Origin: an uncultured Paracoccaceae bacterium
GTDB lineage: Bacteria > Pseudomonadota > Alphaproteobacteria > Rhodobacterales > Rhodobacteraceae
Length of the DNA: 64,000 nucleotides
Assembly: GCA_951812615.1 (NCBI GenBank)
Contig: CATOSU010000001.1
Span: 496,001-560,000 of the forward strand
Direction of reading: 5' to 3'
Every line of letters begins with the position of its first letter. Position 1 is the stretch's first letter. Positions 9,237 to 17,768 of this stretch are shown here, in pieces. The translations under genes and the position numbers were made by a program. The notes under the pieces were generated by a model. The model was not told the DNA's origin and did not search any database. It saw only the letters and a program-made list of their open reading frames with translations.

Positions 9237-9947
9237 ATGCAGTTCCGACGTTTCGCGCTGTACTACATGCCACCCTCCGACGCGCACTGGACCCGGGCGG
9301 CATCCGCGTGGCTGGGCTGGGATGCCAACACCGGCACCCCGCTCGCACAACCGGGTTGGCCGGACCTGCCGGGCAACGCGGAGGAGATCACCCGCACCCC
9401 GCGGAAATACGGGCTTCACGCAACGATCAAGCCGCCGTTCCGGCTTGCCGGGGACAGCACCGAAACAAAGCTTGCCGACGCCTGCGAAACACTTTGCGCA
9501 CGGCTTGCGCCCGTGCACCTGAACGGGTTGTCGATCGAAAGGCTGGGCCGGTTTCTTGCCCTGCGTCCAACCGGTGATGAAACCCAGCTCAACCGGCTGG
9601 CTGGCGCCGTGGTCGAAAGACTCGACCCCTTTCGGGCACCTGCAGGCGAAGCCGAGCTGACCCGGCGCCGGGCCTCGGGGCTGACCCCGGCGCAGGACGC
9701 CAATCTGATCCGCTGGGGATACCCCTATGTGAAGGATCAGTTCCGGTTTCATATCACCCTGTCCGGACGCCTTGATCCGGCCGCGACCGACGCAGCAAGG
9801 GCATGCCTCGAAACACAGCTTGGCCCGCTCTTGCCGGCACCCTTTTCGATCCGCGAACTCGCCCTTGTGGGCGAGGCTGTTGACGGGCGCTTTCACCTGA
9901 TCCACCGCTACACCCTTTCCGGCTCGAGCAGCGACAGCACCGCCTGA
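9237..9947 (+). CDS. DUF1045 phosphonate-metabolism protein, 2H phosphoesterase-like
   Basis: 236 residues from ATG 9237 (GGGG six bases upstream). The start MQFRRFALYYMPP and the context match the DUF1045/TIGR03223 family, found almost only in C-P lyase loci. Two HxT motifs are visible, HATI at residues 61-64 and HITL at 172-175. These are the paired catalytic motifs of 2H phosphoesterases (LigT/AKAP18-like). The 3-prime end overlaps phnN, on the opposite strand, by 40 bp. No phnP (5-phosphoribosyl-1,2-cyclic-phosphate phosphodiesterase) lies in the window, so this protein may supply that step. That proposal is inference; the family and motifs are seen. Confidence 0.85.
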   Translation: MQFRRFALYYMPPSDAHWTRAASAWLGWDANTGTPLAQPGWPDLPGNAEEITRTPRKYGLHATIKPPFRLAGDSTETKLADACETLCARLAPVHLNGLSIERLGRFLALRPTGDETQLNRLAGAVVERLDPFRAPAGEAELTRRRASGLTPAQDANLIRWGYPYVKDQFRFHITLSGRLDPAATDAARACLETQLGPLLPAPFSIRELALVGEAVDGRFHLIHRYTLSGSSSDSTA

Positions 9948-10480
9948 ACCGTTTCCGCAAGGGGCCCGCTGTTGTCGATCACATGCACATGGTCGAGCCC
10001 CCCGGGCAGATTCAGCCGCGCGCGCTGCAGCCGGTCCGACTGATCCGCGGCGGTCTCGCGCCCGCGCGCCTTCAGCCGCGCGGCAAGCACCTCGCGCGAA
10101 GCCGTCAGCGACAGGACAATGAGATGACCGAACCGATCCTGCGCCGTCTTCAGAACCGAACGGGATAGGTTGACCAGTACACCGGTCGCGCGACTGCGCT
10201 GTTCGTCAATGGCAGCCGGAATGCCGTAAGACAGCCCATGCGCCTGCCAGCTCAGCGAAAACAGCCCCTGCCCGGCCATGCGCTCGAACGCCTCAACCGT
10301 GGCAGCGTTGAAATCTTCACCCCCCGCATCCGCCGGGCGGGTGATGACCCGCCTCACGGTCTCGAACCCCGGCTCTGCCTGACACAGGGCCGCCATGAGC
10401 GTGTCCTTGCCAACTCCGGAAGGCCCGACCACGGCAATCACAGGCGCAAGCCGGGCCGTTTCTGCGCCCGGGTCATGCAT
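9908..10480 (-). CDS. phnN: Ribose 1,5-bisphosphate phosphokinase PhnN
   Basis: About 190 residues. Converts ribose 1,5-bisphosphate to PRPP, the last step of ribose recycling after C-P cleavage. P-loop GPSGVGKDT is at about residues 19-27, followed by the guanylate-kinase-like RRVITRPADAGGEDF and the lid region GLSYGIPAAIDEQRSRATGVLVNLSR. The start at 10480 overlaps the phnL stop (TGATG). The longer frame to 10531 runs into phnL and is rejected. The C terminus overlaps the convergent DUF1045 gene. Confidence 0.92.
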   Translation of the reverse strand: MHDPGAETARLAPVIAVVGPSGVGKDTLMAALCQAEPGFETVRRVITRPADAGGEDFNAATVEAFERMAGQGLFSLSWQAHGLSYGIPAAIDEQRSRATGVLVNLSRSVLKTAQDRFGHLIVLSLTASREVLAARLKARGRETAADQSDRLQRARLNLPGGLDHVHVIDNSGPLAETVQAVLSLLEPERV

Positions 10481-11169
10481 CAGGCAGCCCTCTGAGGCGC
10501 GAACGCGGAAACGTCGATCTCCCGGTCGCATAGTTCCGCGCGCGCCGCCGCATCGTGAAAAATCCCGACAATGGCGGCCCCGCGCGATCGGGCTTCGCGG
10601 ATCAGCGCAAGCACCGTCGCCCTGTTTTTGACATCCAGACTGGCGGTCGGCTCATCCAGCAACAGCGCCGGGTAGTCATGGACAAATCCCCGGGCGATGT
10701 TGACCCTTTGCTGCTCGCCGCCGGAAAACGTCGTGGGGCTGAGCGACCACAGCGCCTCGGGGATCCGCAGGCGGGTCAGCAACTCTGCGGCACGGGCCAC
10801 GGCCACATCGGCACTGACGCCAAGCGCCAGCAAGGGCTCAGCCACCACCTGCAGCGTTGGCACACGCGGCACAACCCGCAGGAACTGGCTGACATAACCC
10901 AGCGTTTCTCGCCGCAGAGCGAGGATTTCCCGCGGCTCGGCCTGCACAAGATCCACACCATCGACGACAATCCGCCCCGTGCCGGCAAGGTAATTGCCGT
11001 AGATCATGCGCATCAGGGTTGACTTGCCTGCACCTGATGCACCGGCCAACGCCACGCATTCACCCGCCGCAACGCTGAGCGATGCGTTTTCCATCACGCC
11101 GATCACCGCCCCGCCCTGATTGTGCAGCGTGAAGCTCTTGGAAACGCCGGAGATATCAATCATCGCCAT
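10480..11169 (-). CDS. phnL: Phosphonate C-P lyase system protein PhnL (ABC-type ATPase)
   Basis: About 229 residues, non-transport ABC ATPase required for formation of ribose-1-alkylphosphonate triphosphate together with PhnG, PhnH and PhnI. Walker A is GASGAGKST (about 43-51), the signature [15 protein letters not shown], and Walker [13 protein letters not shown]. The start at 11169 lies just inside the phnK stop (11171-11173). An alternative ATG is two codons in. Order phnK-phnL-phnN is kept, but phnM has been displaced. Confidence 0.93.
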   Translation of the reverse strand: MAMIDISGVSKSFTLHNQGGAVIGVMENASLSVAAGECVALAGASGAGKSTLMRMIYGNYLAGTGRIVVDGVDLVQAEPREILALRRETLGYVSQFLRVVPRVPTLQVVAEPLLALGVSADVAVARAAELLTRLRIPEALWSLSPTTFSGGEQQRVNIARGFVHDYPALLLDEPTASLDVKNRATVLALIREARSRGAAIVGIFHDAAARAELCDREIDVSAFAPQRAA

Positions 11170-11170
11170 G

Positions 11171-11941
11171 TCACACCTGCAAAACCGAGGAGACCAGCAA
11201 TTGCGTATACGCATGTTGCGGGTCATCCAGAACCTGATCGGTCAGACCGGATTCGACCACATAGCCGTCCTTCATGACCATCAACCGGTCGGCCAGCAAC
11301 CGGACCACCGCCAGGTCATGTGTCACGATCAGCGCCGACAGGCCCATCTCGCGCACCAGCCCGCGCAATAGATCCAGCAGCCGCGCCTGAACCGATACAT
11401 CCAGCCCGCCGGTCGGCTCGTCCATGAAAACCAGCCGCGGCCCGGTCACAAGGTTTCGGGCGATCTGCAACCGCTGTTGCATCCCGCCGGAAAACGCTGA
11501 TGGACGGTCATCGATGCGGCTTTCGTCGATTTCCACGCGACCGAGCCAATCCGTGGCCTGTGCGCGGATATCTCCGTAACGGCGCGCACCCACCGCCATC
11601 AGCCGCTCGCCGATGTTTCCGCCCGCACTCACCGACATGCGCAGACCGTCGCGGGCGTGCTGATGCACAAAGGCCCAGTCTGTGCGCGACAACATACGCC
11701 GGGCCGGCTCGGACATGGTCACCGTGTCTGTCGGACCATCGGCGCGTGTGTCGAACACCACCTCGCCCGTATCAGGCGGCAGATGTCCGGCCAGACAGTT
11801 CAGCAAGGTCGACTTGCCGGATCCGCTTTCACCGACGATGCCCATCACCTCACCCGGATAAAGATCGAAGTTCACGTCCGAACAACCAATCCGCGCGCCG
11901 TAGAAGTGGGACACGTCCCGGACCTGCAACAAAGGAGTCAT
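11171..11941 (-). CDS. phnK: Phosphonate C-P lyase system protein PhnK (ABC-type ATPase)
   Basis: 256 residues from ATG 11941 (GGAG-like sequence is absent; AACGATG context). Walker A is GESGSGKST, the signature [15 protein letters not shown], and Walker [22 protein letters not shown], as in E. coli PhnK. PhnK docks on the PhnGHIJ core complex. Unlike its tightly coupled neighbours it is separated from phnJ by about 70 bp that contain A/T-rich palindromes (see the repeat at 11951-12000). Upstream in-frame extension to 12055 is translated intergenic sequence and was left out. Confidence 0.93.
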   Translation of the reverse strand: MTPLLQVRDVSHFYGARIGCSDVNFDLYPGEVMGIVGESGSGKSTLLNCLAGHLPPDTGEVVFDTRADGPTDTVTMSEPARRMLSRTDWAFVHQHARDGLRMSVSAGGNIGERLMAVGARRYGDIRAQATDWLGRVEIDESRIDDRPSAFSGGMQQRLQIARNLVTGPRLVFMDEPTGGLDVSVQARLLDLLRGLVREMGLSALIVTHDLAVVRLLADRLMVMKDGYVVESGLTDQVLDDPQHAYTQLLVSSVLQV

Positions 11942-11950
11942 CGTTGGCCT

Positions 11951-12000
11951 CCGGCACCAGGAATTTCCGAAAAATCCTGCGAAAATTTTTCCCGAGAATT
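11951..12000. repeat. A/T-rich palindromic repeat between phnJ and phnK
   Basis: This 50 bp stretch combines GGAATTTCC, CCGAAAAATCC and GAAAATTTTTCCC in an otherwise GC-rich operon. The string GAAAAATC recurs in the perfect 21 bp palindrome at 48461-48481. It looks like a short dispersed palindromic element of the REP type that has landed between two operon genes and may act as an RNA-processing or attenuation site. The repeat character is seen; the role is inferred. Confidence 0.35.
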
Positions 12001-12014
12001 TGCCCCCGATACGG

Positions 12015-12878
12015 TCATGTCGCATCTCCTGCCAACCGCCCCGTATGCCCGTCATCCCGTCGGGACCGGCAGTAATCCGTGTCCGAGCAGACGAACATCC
12101 GGTTGCCGGAATCGTCCGTAATCACCTCGTCGAGATAGCTGTCCCCGGCGCCGCACAGGTCGCAGGCGTGATCGGCCTTCGACGCTTCGAACGGGTAATC
12201 TTCAAAATCGAGGCTCACCACCTGAGTCCATGGCGGCACCGCGTAAATCCGCTGCTCGCGCCCGGCGCCGAACAGTTGGATCGCGTCCATTTCCAGCTTG
12301 GGATTGTCGAATTTCGGGATCGGGGACGGGTCCATCACATACCGCCCGCTGACCCGCACGGGATAGGCATAAGACGTCGCAATCTGTCCGTGTTGTGAAA
12401 CATCCTCGTAAAGCTTCACATGCATCAGCCCGTATTCTTCCAGACTATGCATCTTCCGGGTTTCGGTTTCCCGCGGCTCCAGAAACCGCAAAGGTTCCGG
12501 GATCGGGACCTGATAGACAAGGATCTGATCCTCGCGCAGGGGCATTTCGGGGATGCGGTGACGGGTTTGGATCACCGATGCCTTATCCGTTTCGTCCGTG
12601 GTCGCGACCCCGGCGGTTCTTTCAAAGAATTTCCGGATCGAGACCGCATTGGTGGTGTCGTCCGCGCCCTGATCGATCACCTTCAACGTATCATCCGGCG
12701 TCAATGTCGCCGCGCTGACCTGCACCCCACCCGTGCCCCAGCCATAGGGCATCGGCATTTCGCGGCTGGCGAACGGCACCTGATACCCCGGAACCGCCAG
12801 TCCCTTGAGGATCGCCCGTCGGATCATCCGCTTGGTCTGTTCGTCGAGATAGGCAAAGTTATAGGCCTGATCGGTCAT
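12015..12878 (-). CDS. phnJ: Alpha-D-ribose 1-methylphosphonate 5-phosphate C-P lyase PhnJ
   Basis: 287 residues; radical-SAM-type catalytic subunit that breaks the carbon-phosphorus bond. The start MTDQAYNFAYLDEQTKRMIRR and the GYQVPFASREMPMPYGWGTGG region are diagnostic. The cluster/catalytic motif near the C terminus is intact: CDLC at the start and VCSDTDYC at the end, spacing C-x2-C-x21-C-x5-C, as in E. coli PhnJ. The start at 12878 overlaps the phnI stop by ATGA; the long upstream extension of this frame lies inside phnI and is rejected. With all four cysteines present the enzyme should be active. Confidence 0.96.
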   Translation of the reverse strand: MTDQAYNFAYLDEQTKRMIRRAILKGLAVPGYQVPFASREMPMPYGWGTGGVQVSAATLTPDDTLKVIDQGADDTTNAVSIRKFFERTAGVATTDETDKASVIQTRHRIPEMPLREDQILVYQVPIPEPLRFLEPRETETRKMHSLEEYGLMHVKLYEDVSQHGQIATSYAYPVRVSGRYVMDPSPIPKFDNPKLEMDAIQLFGAGREQRIYAVPPWTQVVSLDFEDYPFEASKADHACDLCGAGDSYLDEVITDDSGNRMFVCSDTDYCRSRRDDGHTGRLAGDAT

Positions 12879-13960
12879 TCCGCGGCCTCCTGCATCTTGC
12901 CCGTCGCCTCGCGGCGGAGCTTGCGCACCAGTTCCAGCTCGGACTGGAAATCCACGTAGTGCGGCAGCTTGATATGTTCCAGAAACCCCGTGGCCTGAAT
13001 GTTGTCGGCGTGGCTCAGCACAAACTCCTCGTCCTGCGCCACTGCGCCGACGTTGTCCTCTCCCAGTTCCTCCCATCGCAGCGCCCGATCCACCAGCGCC
13101 ATGGCGATGGCTTTGCGCTCGGACTGCCCGAAGATCAGCCCGTATCCGCGCGTGAACTGCGGCGGTTCGGTCTTCGACCCCTTGAACTGGTTCACAGTTT
13201 CGCATTCGGTCAGTTCGATTTCCCCGATGTCGATGGCAAACCCCAACTCGGGCACCTCCATTTCCACCGCCACCCTGCCGATCCGCAATTCGCCTACGAA
13301 GGCGTGGTTGCGGGCGTATCCGCGCTGGGTCGAATACGCGACGCCCAGTACAAAACCTTCGTCACCGCGCGCCAGCGATTGCAGGCGGACATCGCGGCCG
13401 GCCGGAAAGGACAGCGGTTCGCGGGTCAGATCGCCGGGCGCGTCATCCGAAACGGGTTCCCGCTGAATGATGTCCTCGCCCTGCAGAAATGACGTGATGT
13501 GGGGCGTGGCCGCAGTTCGCGCCTCGGCTTCTGCTGCTGACGGAACATCCTCTTCAGCGGCGAGTTTGAAATCCAGCAGCCGATGCGTGTAGTCGAAAGT
13601 CGGTCCCAGAACCTGCCCACCCGGCGCATCCTTGAACGTGGCCGATATGCGCCTGTCACAGGCCATCTTCCCGGTCTCCACCGGAACCGATGCCCCGAAG
13701 CGCGGAAGGGTCGTACGATACGCACGGATCAGGAAAATCGCCTCGATCAGGTCGCCCCGCGACTGCTTGATCGCCAGCGCTGCAAGGTCGGGATCATACA
13801 GGCTGCCTTCGGCCATCACGCGATTCACCGCCAGCTTCAGCTGTTCCCGGATCTGCGGGACGGTAAGCTCGGCCACATCTGTGTCGCCGCGCCGCTCCTC
13901 GGCCAGCCAGCCATGTGCATTTTCAATCGCCCGTTCGCCGCCCTTTACCGCAACATACAT
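12875..13960 (-). CDS. phnI: Carbon-phosphorus lyase complex subunit PhnI
   Basis: 361 residues, starting MYVAVKGGERAIENAHGWLAEERRGD, the typical PhnI N terminus. Conserved text includes NRVMAEGSLYDPDLAALAIKQSRGDLIEAIFLIRAYRTTLPRF and CDRRISATFKDAPGGQVLGPTFDYTHRLLDF. PhnI acts as nucleosidase/phosphonate transferase of the PhnGHIJ complex, forming ribose-1-phosphonate 5-triphosphate from ATP. Length matches E. coli PhnI (about 354). Start follows phnH by three bases and its stop overlaps phnJ, so the genes are tightly coupled. Confidence 0.95.
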   Translation of the reverse strand: MYVAVKGGERAIENAHGWLAEERRGDTDVAELTVPQIREQLKLAVNRVMAEGSLYDPDLAALAIKQSRGDLIEAIFLIRAYRTTLPRFGASVPVETGKMACDRRISATFKDAPGGQVLGPTFDYTHRLLDFKLAAEEDVPSAAEAEARTAATPHITSFLQGEDIIQREPVSDDAPGDLTREPLSFPAGRDVRLQSLARGDEGFVLGVAYSTQRGYARNHAFVGELRIGRVAVEMEVPELGFAIDIGEIELTECETVNQFKGSKTEPPQFTRGYGLIFGQSERKAIAMALVDRALRWEELGEDNVGAVAQDEEFVLSHADNIQATGFLEHIKLPHYVDFQSELELVRKLRREATGKMQEAAE

Positions 13961-13963
13961 GGA

Positions 13964-14533
13964 TCAACCCTCCGATATCTGTGTGCTGCGCGGCAGGGCA
14001 GCCACGCGCGCGCCGCTTGTCAGAAAGAAATCGACGCCCAAAGGATAAAGCAGCGCATTGCCGGCCATCGCGGCGGCATCGGGCAAGCTCAGGCGCGCGG
14101 TTTCCCGAATGCCCGGCCCCCGCAGAACGGCGCCGGTCTCAATCAGCGCGTCCATTTCCACGATCAGGGTTGCCGACCGGTCCGGGTATTCCGGTGTTCC
14201 GATGCGTAACCGGTCAATCGGATGCAAATCCTGCCAGCGTCCGACGGCAATATCCGCCTCAGCCGGCGGGACCAGCGGCGCCCCGGTATGGAAAGTGACC
14301 CATTCACGAACCGGTTGAACGTCCAGCGGGCCGCTGAGGGCAAGCGCCGCATCCGGGTCACAAAGGGTCAGGATCAGCGTTCCCGCCGCAACCGACAGAG
14401 GCGAAGGCGGCTCTGCCCCGGAGATATCACAGATCATTCCAGGTCGCGCCATCGCCGTCATGGCCGCGCGGAAAGCGAAAGACGCATCAACCGGCGCGTC
14501 GCTGAACCCGCCGTGCAAAGCCTCTGACTGCAT
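13964..14533 (-). CDS. phnH: Phosphonate C-P lyase system protein PhnH
   Basis: 189 residues. The start MQSEALHGGFSDAPVDASFAFRAAMTAMARPGMI contains the PhnH hallmark FR..M.AMARPG. PhnH is a PLP-fold-like non-enzymatic subunit of the C-P lyase core complex. The start overlaps the phnG stop by one base (TGATG). Length equals that of the E. coli protein (about 194). No anomaly. Confidence 0.93.
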   Translation of the reverse strand: MQSEALHGGFSDAPVDASFAFRAAMTAMARPGMICDISGAEPPSPLSVAAGTLILTLCDPDAALALSGPLDVQPVREWVTFHTGAPLVPPAEADIAVGRWQDLHPIDRLRIGTPEYPDRSATLIVEMDALIETGAVLRGPGIRETARLSLPDAAAMAGNALLYPLGVDFFLTSGARVAALPRSTQISEG

Positions 14534-14991
14534 CAGTCCTCTCCCCGGGCCAGCGTAAAGAAATCAACCTTGGTCGCCGCTGCCTTTCTGGCGCGCGTGT
14601 TTCTGGCCTCGGATTCCAGCGCGGCCAGCGGATTCAGGATCGCGCTGCGAACGGCGTCGGTCGCCGCGGTCTGCATCAGCGCATCGATCAGTGCCGCCGC
14701 CTCGGCCTTGGATTTGCTGCGCCCCTGCACATAGGCGTGTCCCACCTGACCTTCAGCCAGCGACAGGCTGCACCGCGTGACGGTCATCTCACCAACATTG
14801 AAGGACGCGCCGGAACCGCCCATTCGTCCCCGCACCATGACCCCGCCGGTTTCCGGAGACCGCAGCCATGTGAACGCGGGCGTGTCGCCATATGTGCGCC
14901 ACAGCCCGAGCAGATCAGCATCCTTCGACCGGGCAAGCAGCCCCATCCAACCCTGTCGGTCCGATTGCGAAGTTTCTTGTGTTCGGTCCAT
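14533..14991 (-). CDS. phnG: Phosphonate C-P lyase system protein PhnG
   Basis: 152 residues from ATG 14991 (MDRTQETSQSDRQGWMGLLARS). The RQGWM..LA.A opening and the central VGEMTVTRCSL and GHAYVQGRSKSKAEAAALIDALMQ segments are family hallmarks. PhnG is a subunit of the PhnGHIJ core. The frame continues upstream to 15030, but that part lies in the promoter region shared with phnF. First gene of the phnGHIJKLN operon, divergent from its presumed regulator. Confidence 0.92.
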   Translation of the reverse strand: MDRTQETSQSDRQGWMGLLARSKDADLLGLWRTYGDTPAFTWLRSPETGGVMVRGRMGGSGASFNVGEMTVTRCSLSLAEGQVGHAYVQGRSKSKAEAAALIDALMQTAATDAVRSAILNPLAALESEARNTRARKAAATKVDFFTLARGED

Positions 14992-15010
14992 GAAAACGAC
15001 TTGGATTTTC

Positions 15011-15037
15011 TGTCTACTGTTACTATACAACTAGACA
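15011..15037. promoter_or_regulatory. Candidate PhnF operator between phnG and phnF
   Basis: In the 103 bp divergent gap, TGTCTA (15011-15016) and TAGACA (15032-15037) form an inverted repeat around CTGTTACTATACAAC. The centre contains TATACAACTAGAC, resembling the GTNTA/TANAC-type sites of HutC-subfamily GntR regulators. On the minus strand TATAGT at the centre could be the phnG -10 box, with TTGATA 15 bp upstream as a weak -35. Repression of phnG by PhnF binding here is inferred from position and regulator family. Confidence 0.42.
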
Positions 15038-15094
15038 AATACTATCAATTGCAAGGGCAACCCGCAATCCCGAAGTCAGTGAAAGTTTCGTGAC

Positions 15095-15820
15095 ATGGCT
15101 CGCACGGCGCTGTGGAAATCAATTGCGCTCACCTTAACCGCCGATGTCGCCGAGGGGCGTTATCAGACCGGCGATCAACTCCCGACCGAGGCCCAGCTGG
15201 CGGCCAAGTTCGGCGTGAACCGGCATACCGTGCGCCGCGCGATTGCTTCTCTGGCAGAACGGGGGCTGGTCCATGCGCGGCGCGGGGCCGGCGTGTTCGT
15301 CACTGCGCAGCCGACAGATTACCAGATCGGTCGCCGGGTCAGGTTCCACCAAAACGTCGCTGCGGGCGGACAGACGCCGGGCAAGGAGGTGCTGAGCATA
15401 ACGACACGGACCGCCGACAAGCGCGAAGCTCGGGCGCTCGGCCTCGGGGACGGGGCAGCGGTGCATGTCTATGACGGCCGTTCCCTCGCGGACGGTCAAC
15501 CCATCGCGATTTTCACCAGCGTGTTTCCGGCAGCACGTTTGCCTGATCTGCCAAAGGCGTTCGAAGCCACCTCCTCGGTCACCGAAGCGCTGTCACAATG
15601 CGGCGTGCCGGACTACACGCGTCAATCCACGCGCATGACGGCCAAGCTTGCAAACTCGACCCAGGCACAACAACTTCGGATCCCGGAGGGCGCGCCGATC
15701 CTGCGAACCACCGGCGTCAATGTGGACACCGACGGAACGCCCATCGAATTCGGCCGCACCTGGTTCGCCGGCGACCGCGTTACACTCACCGTTGGCGAAG
15801 ACCCCGGCGACATCCCCTGA
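15095..15820 (+). CDS. phnF: Phosphonate metabolism GntR-family transcriptional regulator PhnF
   Basis: 241 residues. N-terminal winged helix (about 1-72: WKSIALTLTADVAEGRYQTGDQLPTEAQLAAKFGVNRHTVRRAIASL) and C-terminal UTRA-type ligand domain (GRRVRFHQNV through RTTGVNVDTDGTPIEFGRTWFAGDRV), as in HutC-subfamily GntR proteins. It is divergent from phnG across a gap with an inverted repeat, which supports autoregulation and control of the C-P lyase operon. It converges with the hexapeptide transferase gene five bases downstream. Confidence 0.92.
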   Translation: MARTALWKSIALTLTADVAEGRYQTGDQLPTEAQLAAKFGVNRHTVRRAIASLAERGLVHARRGAGVFVTAQPTDYQIGRRVRFHQNVAAGGQTPGKEVLSITTRTADKREARALGLGDGAAVHVYDGRSLADGQPIAIFTSVFPAARLPDLPKAFEATSSVTEALSQCGVPDYTRQSTRMTAKLANSTQAQQLRIPEGAPILRTTGVNVDTDGTPIEFGRTWFAGDRVTLTVGEDPGDIP

Positions 15821-15825
15821 ACGCG

Positions 15826-16446
15826 CTATTCGTACTTCTCAAGAAACACCTCGACCGGCAGTGACCGGAAGTCCTCCAGAGCAGTGCGCAGGCAGTCATG
15901 ATCCCAATCCCACCATGCCAGCTCGATGAGCCGCGCAGACAGGGTTTCCGGTAACCGGCGACGCAGAGGAACCGCAGGCACACCGGCAACGATCATGTAG
16001 GGCGCCACGTCCTTGGTGACGACGGCACCGGATGCAACGACGGCCCCATGCCCGACGGTCACTTCCGGTTTGATTTGTGAGTTATGGCCCAGCCATGTGT
16101 CATGCCCGATCACCGCCCGGCGCAGGGCCCGTTTCTCGAACCATGCGGCATCGTCCTGTGCATCGTCCCAGTATCTGGCCGAGCGATACATGAAGTGATG
16201 CAGGCTCGCCCGGTCCAGCGGGTGATCGGTTGCACCGATGCGGACGCAGGAGGCGATATTCGCGAACTTTCCGATGGTTGCGTTGGCGAAATCACACCGC
16301 TGCGTACAATAGGAATAGTCACCGATTTCGGTGTTCAGAAGGTTCGTGAATTCACCGATTTCCACGTATCGGCCAAACGTCGCGTTCTGGATCCGGCATC
16401 CGTCGTGGATGACCGGTTCGTCCGCATTCAGTCCTGCTGCCGCCAT
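15826..16446 (-). CDS. Phosphonate-locus hexapeptide-repeat acetyltransferase (DapH/CatB-like)
   Basis: 206 residues, left-handed beta-helix transferase. Isoleucine-patch repeats run from CRIQNATFGRYVEIGEFTNLL through IGKFANIASCVRIGATDHPLDRASLHHFMYRS to VIGHDTWLGHNSQIKPEVTVGHGAVVASGAVVTKDV. The catalytic-type His is in the GATDHP motif. Sequence and position match the phosphonate-associated transferase family (TIGR03308). Start overlaps the stop of the upstream PhnE (TGATG), so it belongs to the transport operon. It may N-acetylate aminoalkylphosphonates in place of PhnO; this is inference. Downstream it converges with phnF. Confidence 0.87.
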   Translation of the reverse strand: MAAAGLNADEPVIHDGCRIQNATFGRYVEIGEFTNLLNTEIGDYSYCTQRCDFANATIGKFANIASCVRIGATDHPLDRASLHHFMYRSARYWDDAQDDAAWFEKRALRRAVIGHDTWLGHNSQIKPEVTVGHGAVVASGAVVTKDVAPYMIVAGVPAVPLRRRLPETLSARLIELAWWDWDHDCLRTALEDFRSLPVEVFLEKYE

Positions 16447-17768
16447 CAGTGCCCGCCTTCATCACCCCTGATCAGGCGGCGCCGCAGCCAGCCTGAAAAC
16501 CAGTCCATGAATATGACCATCAGAATGATGAGAACGATGTAATACGCAACCTCTTCCCAATCTTTCTGCGTGATAATCGCCTGCGTCAGCATCAGGCCGA
16601 TGCCACCGCCTGTGATCGCGCCGATGATCGTCGCGCTGCGGGTGTTGGATTCAAGGAAATACAGCAACTGTGACAGCAGAACCGGTGTGATCTGCGGGAT
16701 AACTCCGAACCGGTAGCGCTGAACCGCGTTTGCGCCGGTGGACTGCACGCCTTCGATCTGGGTTTTGTCGACGTTTTCCAGCGCCTCGGAAAAGATCTTG
16801 CCGAATGTCCCGGTGTCGGTGACCAGAATGGCCAGCGCGCCAGTCAGCGGGCCGGGCCCGAAAGCGCGGGCAAGGACAATCGTCCAGATCAGCGCATCCA
16901 CCCCGCGCAGGAAATCGAAGAACCGCCGAGCGGTGAACCGCAGCGCGGCGAAAGGCGTAAAGTTCCGGGCCGCCATGAAGGCCAGCGGCAAGGCAATGAT
17001 CGCCCCGCCGATGGTGCCCAGAAACGCCATCAGGATCGTTTCGAAAATCGCCCATGCCACATCGCGGTGCCGCCACATGGGATTGTTCCAGAAGTCCGAC
17101 CAGATTTCCCCGGCCTCTCCCGAAAACGCGAGCCCCATCAGCGCACCGGGACCGACCCCGTAATACGGACTGTCCAGCGTGAACCAGAACAGCTCCCATC
17201 CGGTGAAGTACCGGAACACCTCAGCCCGGTTCCGCGTGATGGTAAACCGGCCTGCATCGGTTGTGATTGCAACCCGGTTCTTCGATGCGCTGATCCAGTC
17301 GGGAATAACGCCCTCGGGGAACACGGCCTGAACGCCGCGACGCCCGGGCGTGGCCGAGATCAGCCCGTAACCGGGCACGTCATAGCTCACCTCTTCGGCC
17401 CCAAACGTGACGATGTGACCGTCACCCAGATCGACAATTGTCGTTTCGCCGATGCTGACCCAGTCAGGGCCTTCGCCGGCCGGGTAAGAGCCCTTGCGCT
17501 CGCCCTCGATCGCGATCTTGACCTCGCCGGACCGGTTGTCACGCGTGACATGGGTTTTGTAGCTGTAACTGTCAGCCACCAGTGTCCGTGCGTTTTCCAT
17601 GCTGGCCCGCTGCCACAGGCCCGGAACGTCGAACGAGAAGAATACATAAATCAGGTAGACCGCAATCACCGCAGGCAATCCGAAATTCAGCAACCGTTTG
17701 CGCCGGAACAGCGTGTCGGTCTCGGCCTTCAGACCATCAAGGCCCAGGTCGGTTGAAAACGTGCTCAT
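16446..17768 (-). CDS. phnE: Phosphonate ABC transporter permease PhnE (long form)
   Basis: 440 residues, inner-membrane permease of the phosphonate importer. One N-terminal helix (NFGLPAVIAVYLIYVFFSF, about 29-47) is followed by about 150 hydrophilic residues, including a segment rich in VxxxGDGHIVTFGAEEVSYDVPGYG, before the normal permease core (VAWAIFETILMAFLGTIGGAIIALPLAFMAARN through SNTRSATIIGAITGGGIGLML). The EAA-like loop is IEGVQSTGANAVQRYRFGVIPQI. The extra domain should face the periplasm. Standard PhnE is about 250-290 residues; long versions occur as the second permease in alphaproteobacterial phn loci. The start overlaps the upstream phnE stop by ATGA. Confidence 0.92.
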   Translation of the reverse strand: MSTFSTDLGLDGLKAETDTLFRRKRLLNFGLPAVIAVYLIYVFFSFDVPGLWQRASMENARTLVADSYSYKTHVTRDNRSGEVKIAIEGERKGSYPAGEGPDWVSIGETTIVDLGDGHIVTFGAEEVSYDVPGYGLISATPGRRGVQAVFPEGVIPDWISASKNRVAITTDAGRFTITRNRAEVFRYFTGWELFWFTLDSPYYGVGPGALMGLAFSGEAGEIWSDFWNNPMWRHRDVAWAIFETILMAFLGTIGGAIIALPLAFMAARNFTPFAALRFTARRFFDFLRGVDALIWTIVLARAFGPGPLTGALAILVTDTGTFGKIFSEALENVDKTQIEGVQSTGANAVQRYRFGVIPQITPVLLSQLLYFLESNTRSATIIGAITGGGIGLMLTQAIITQKDWEEVAYYIVLIILMVIFMDWFSGWLRRRLIRGDEGGH

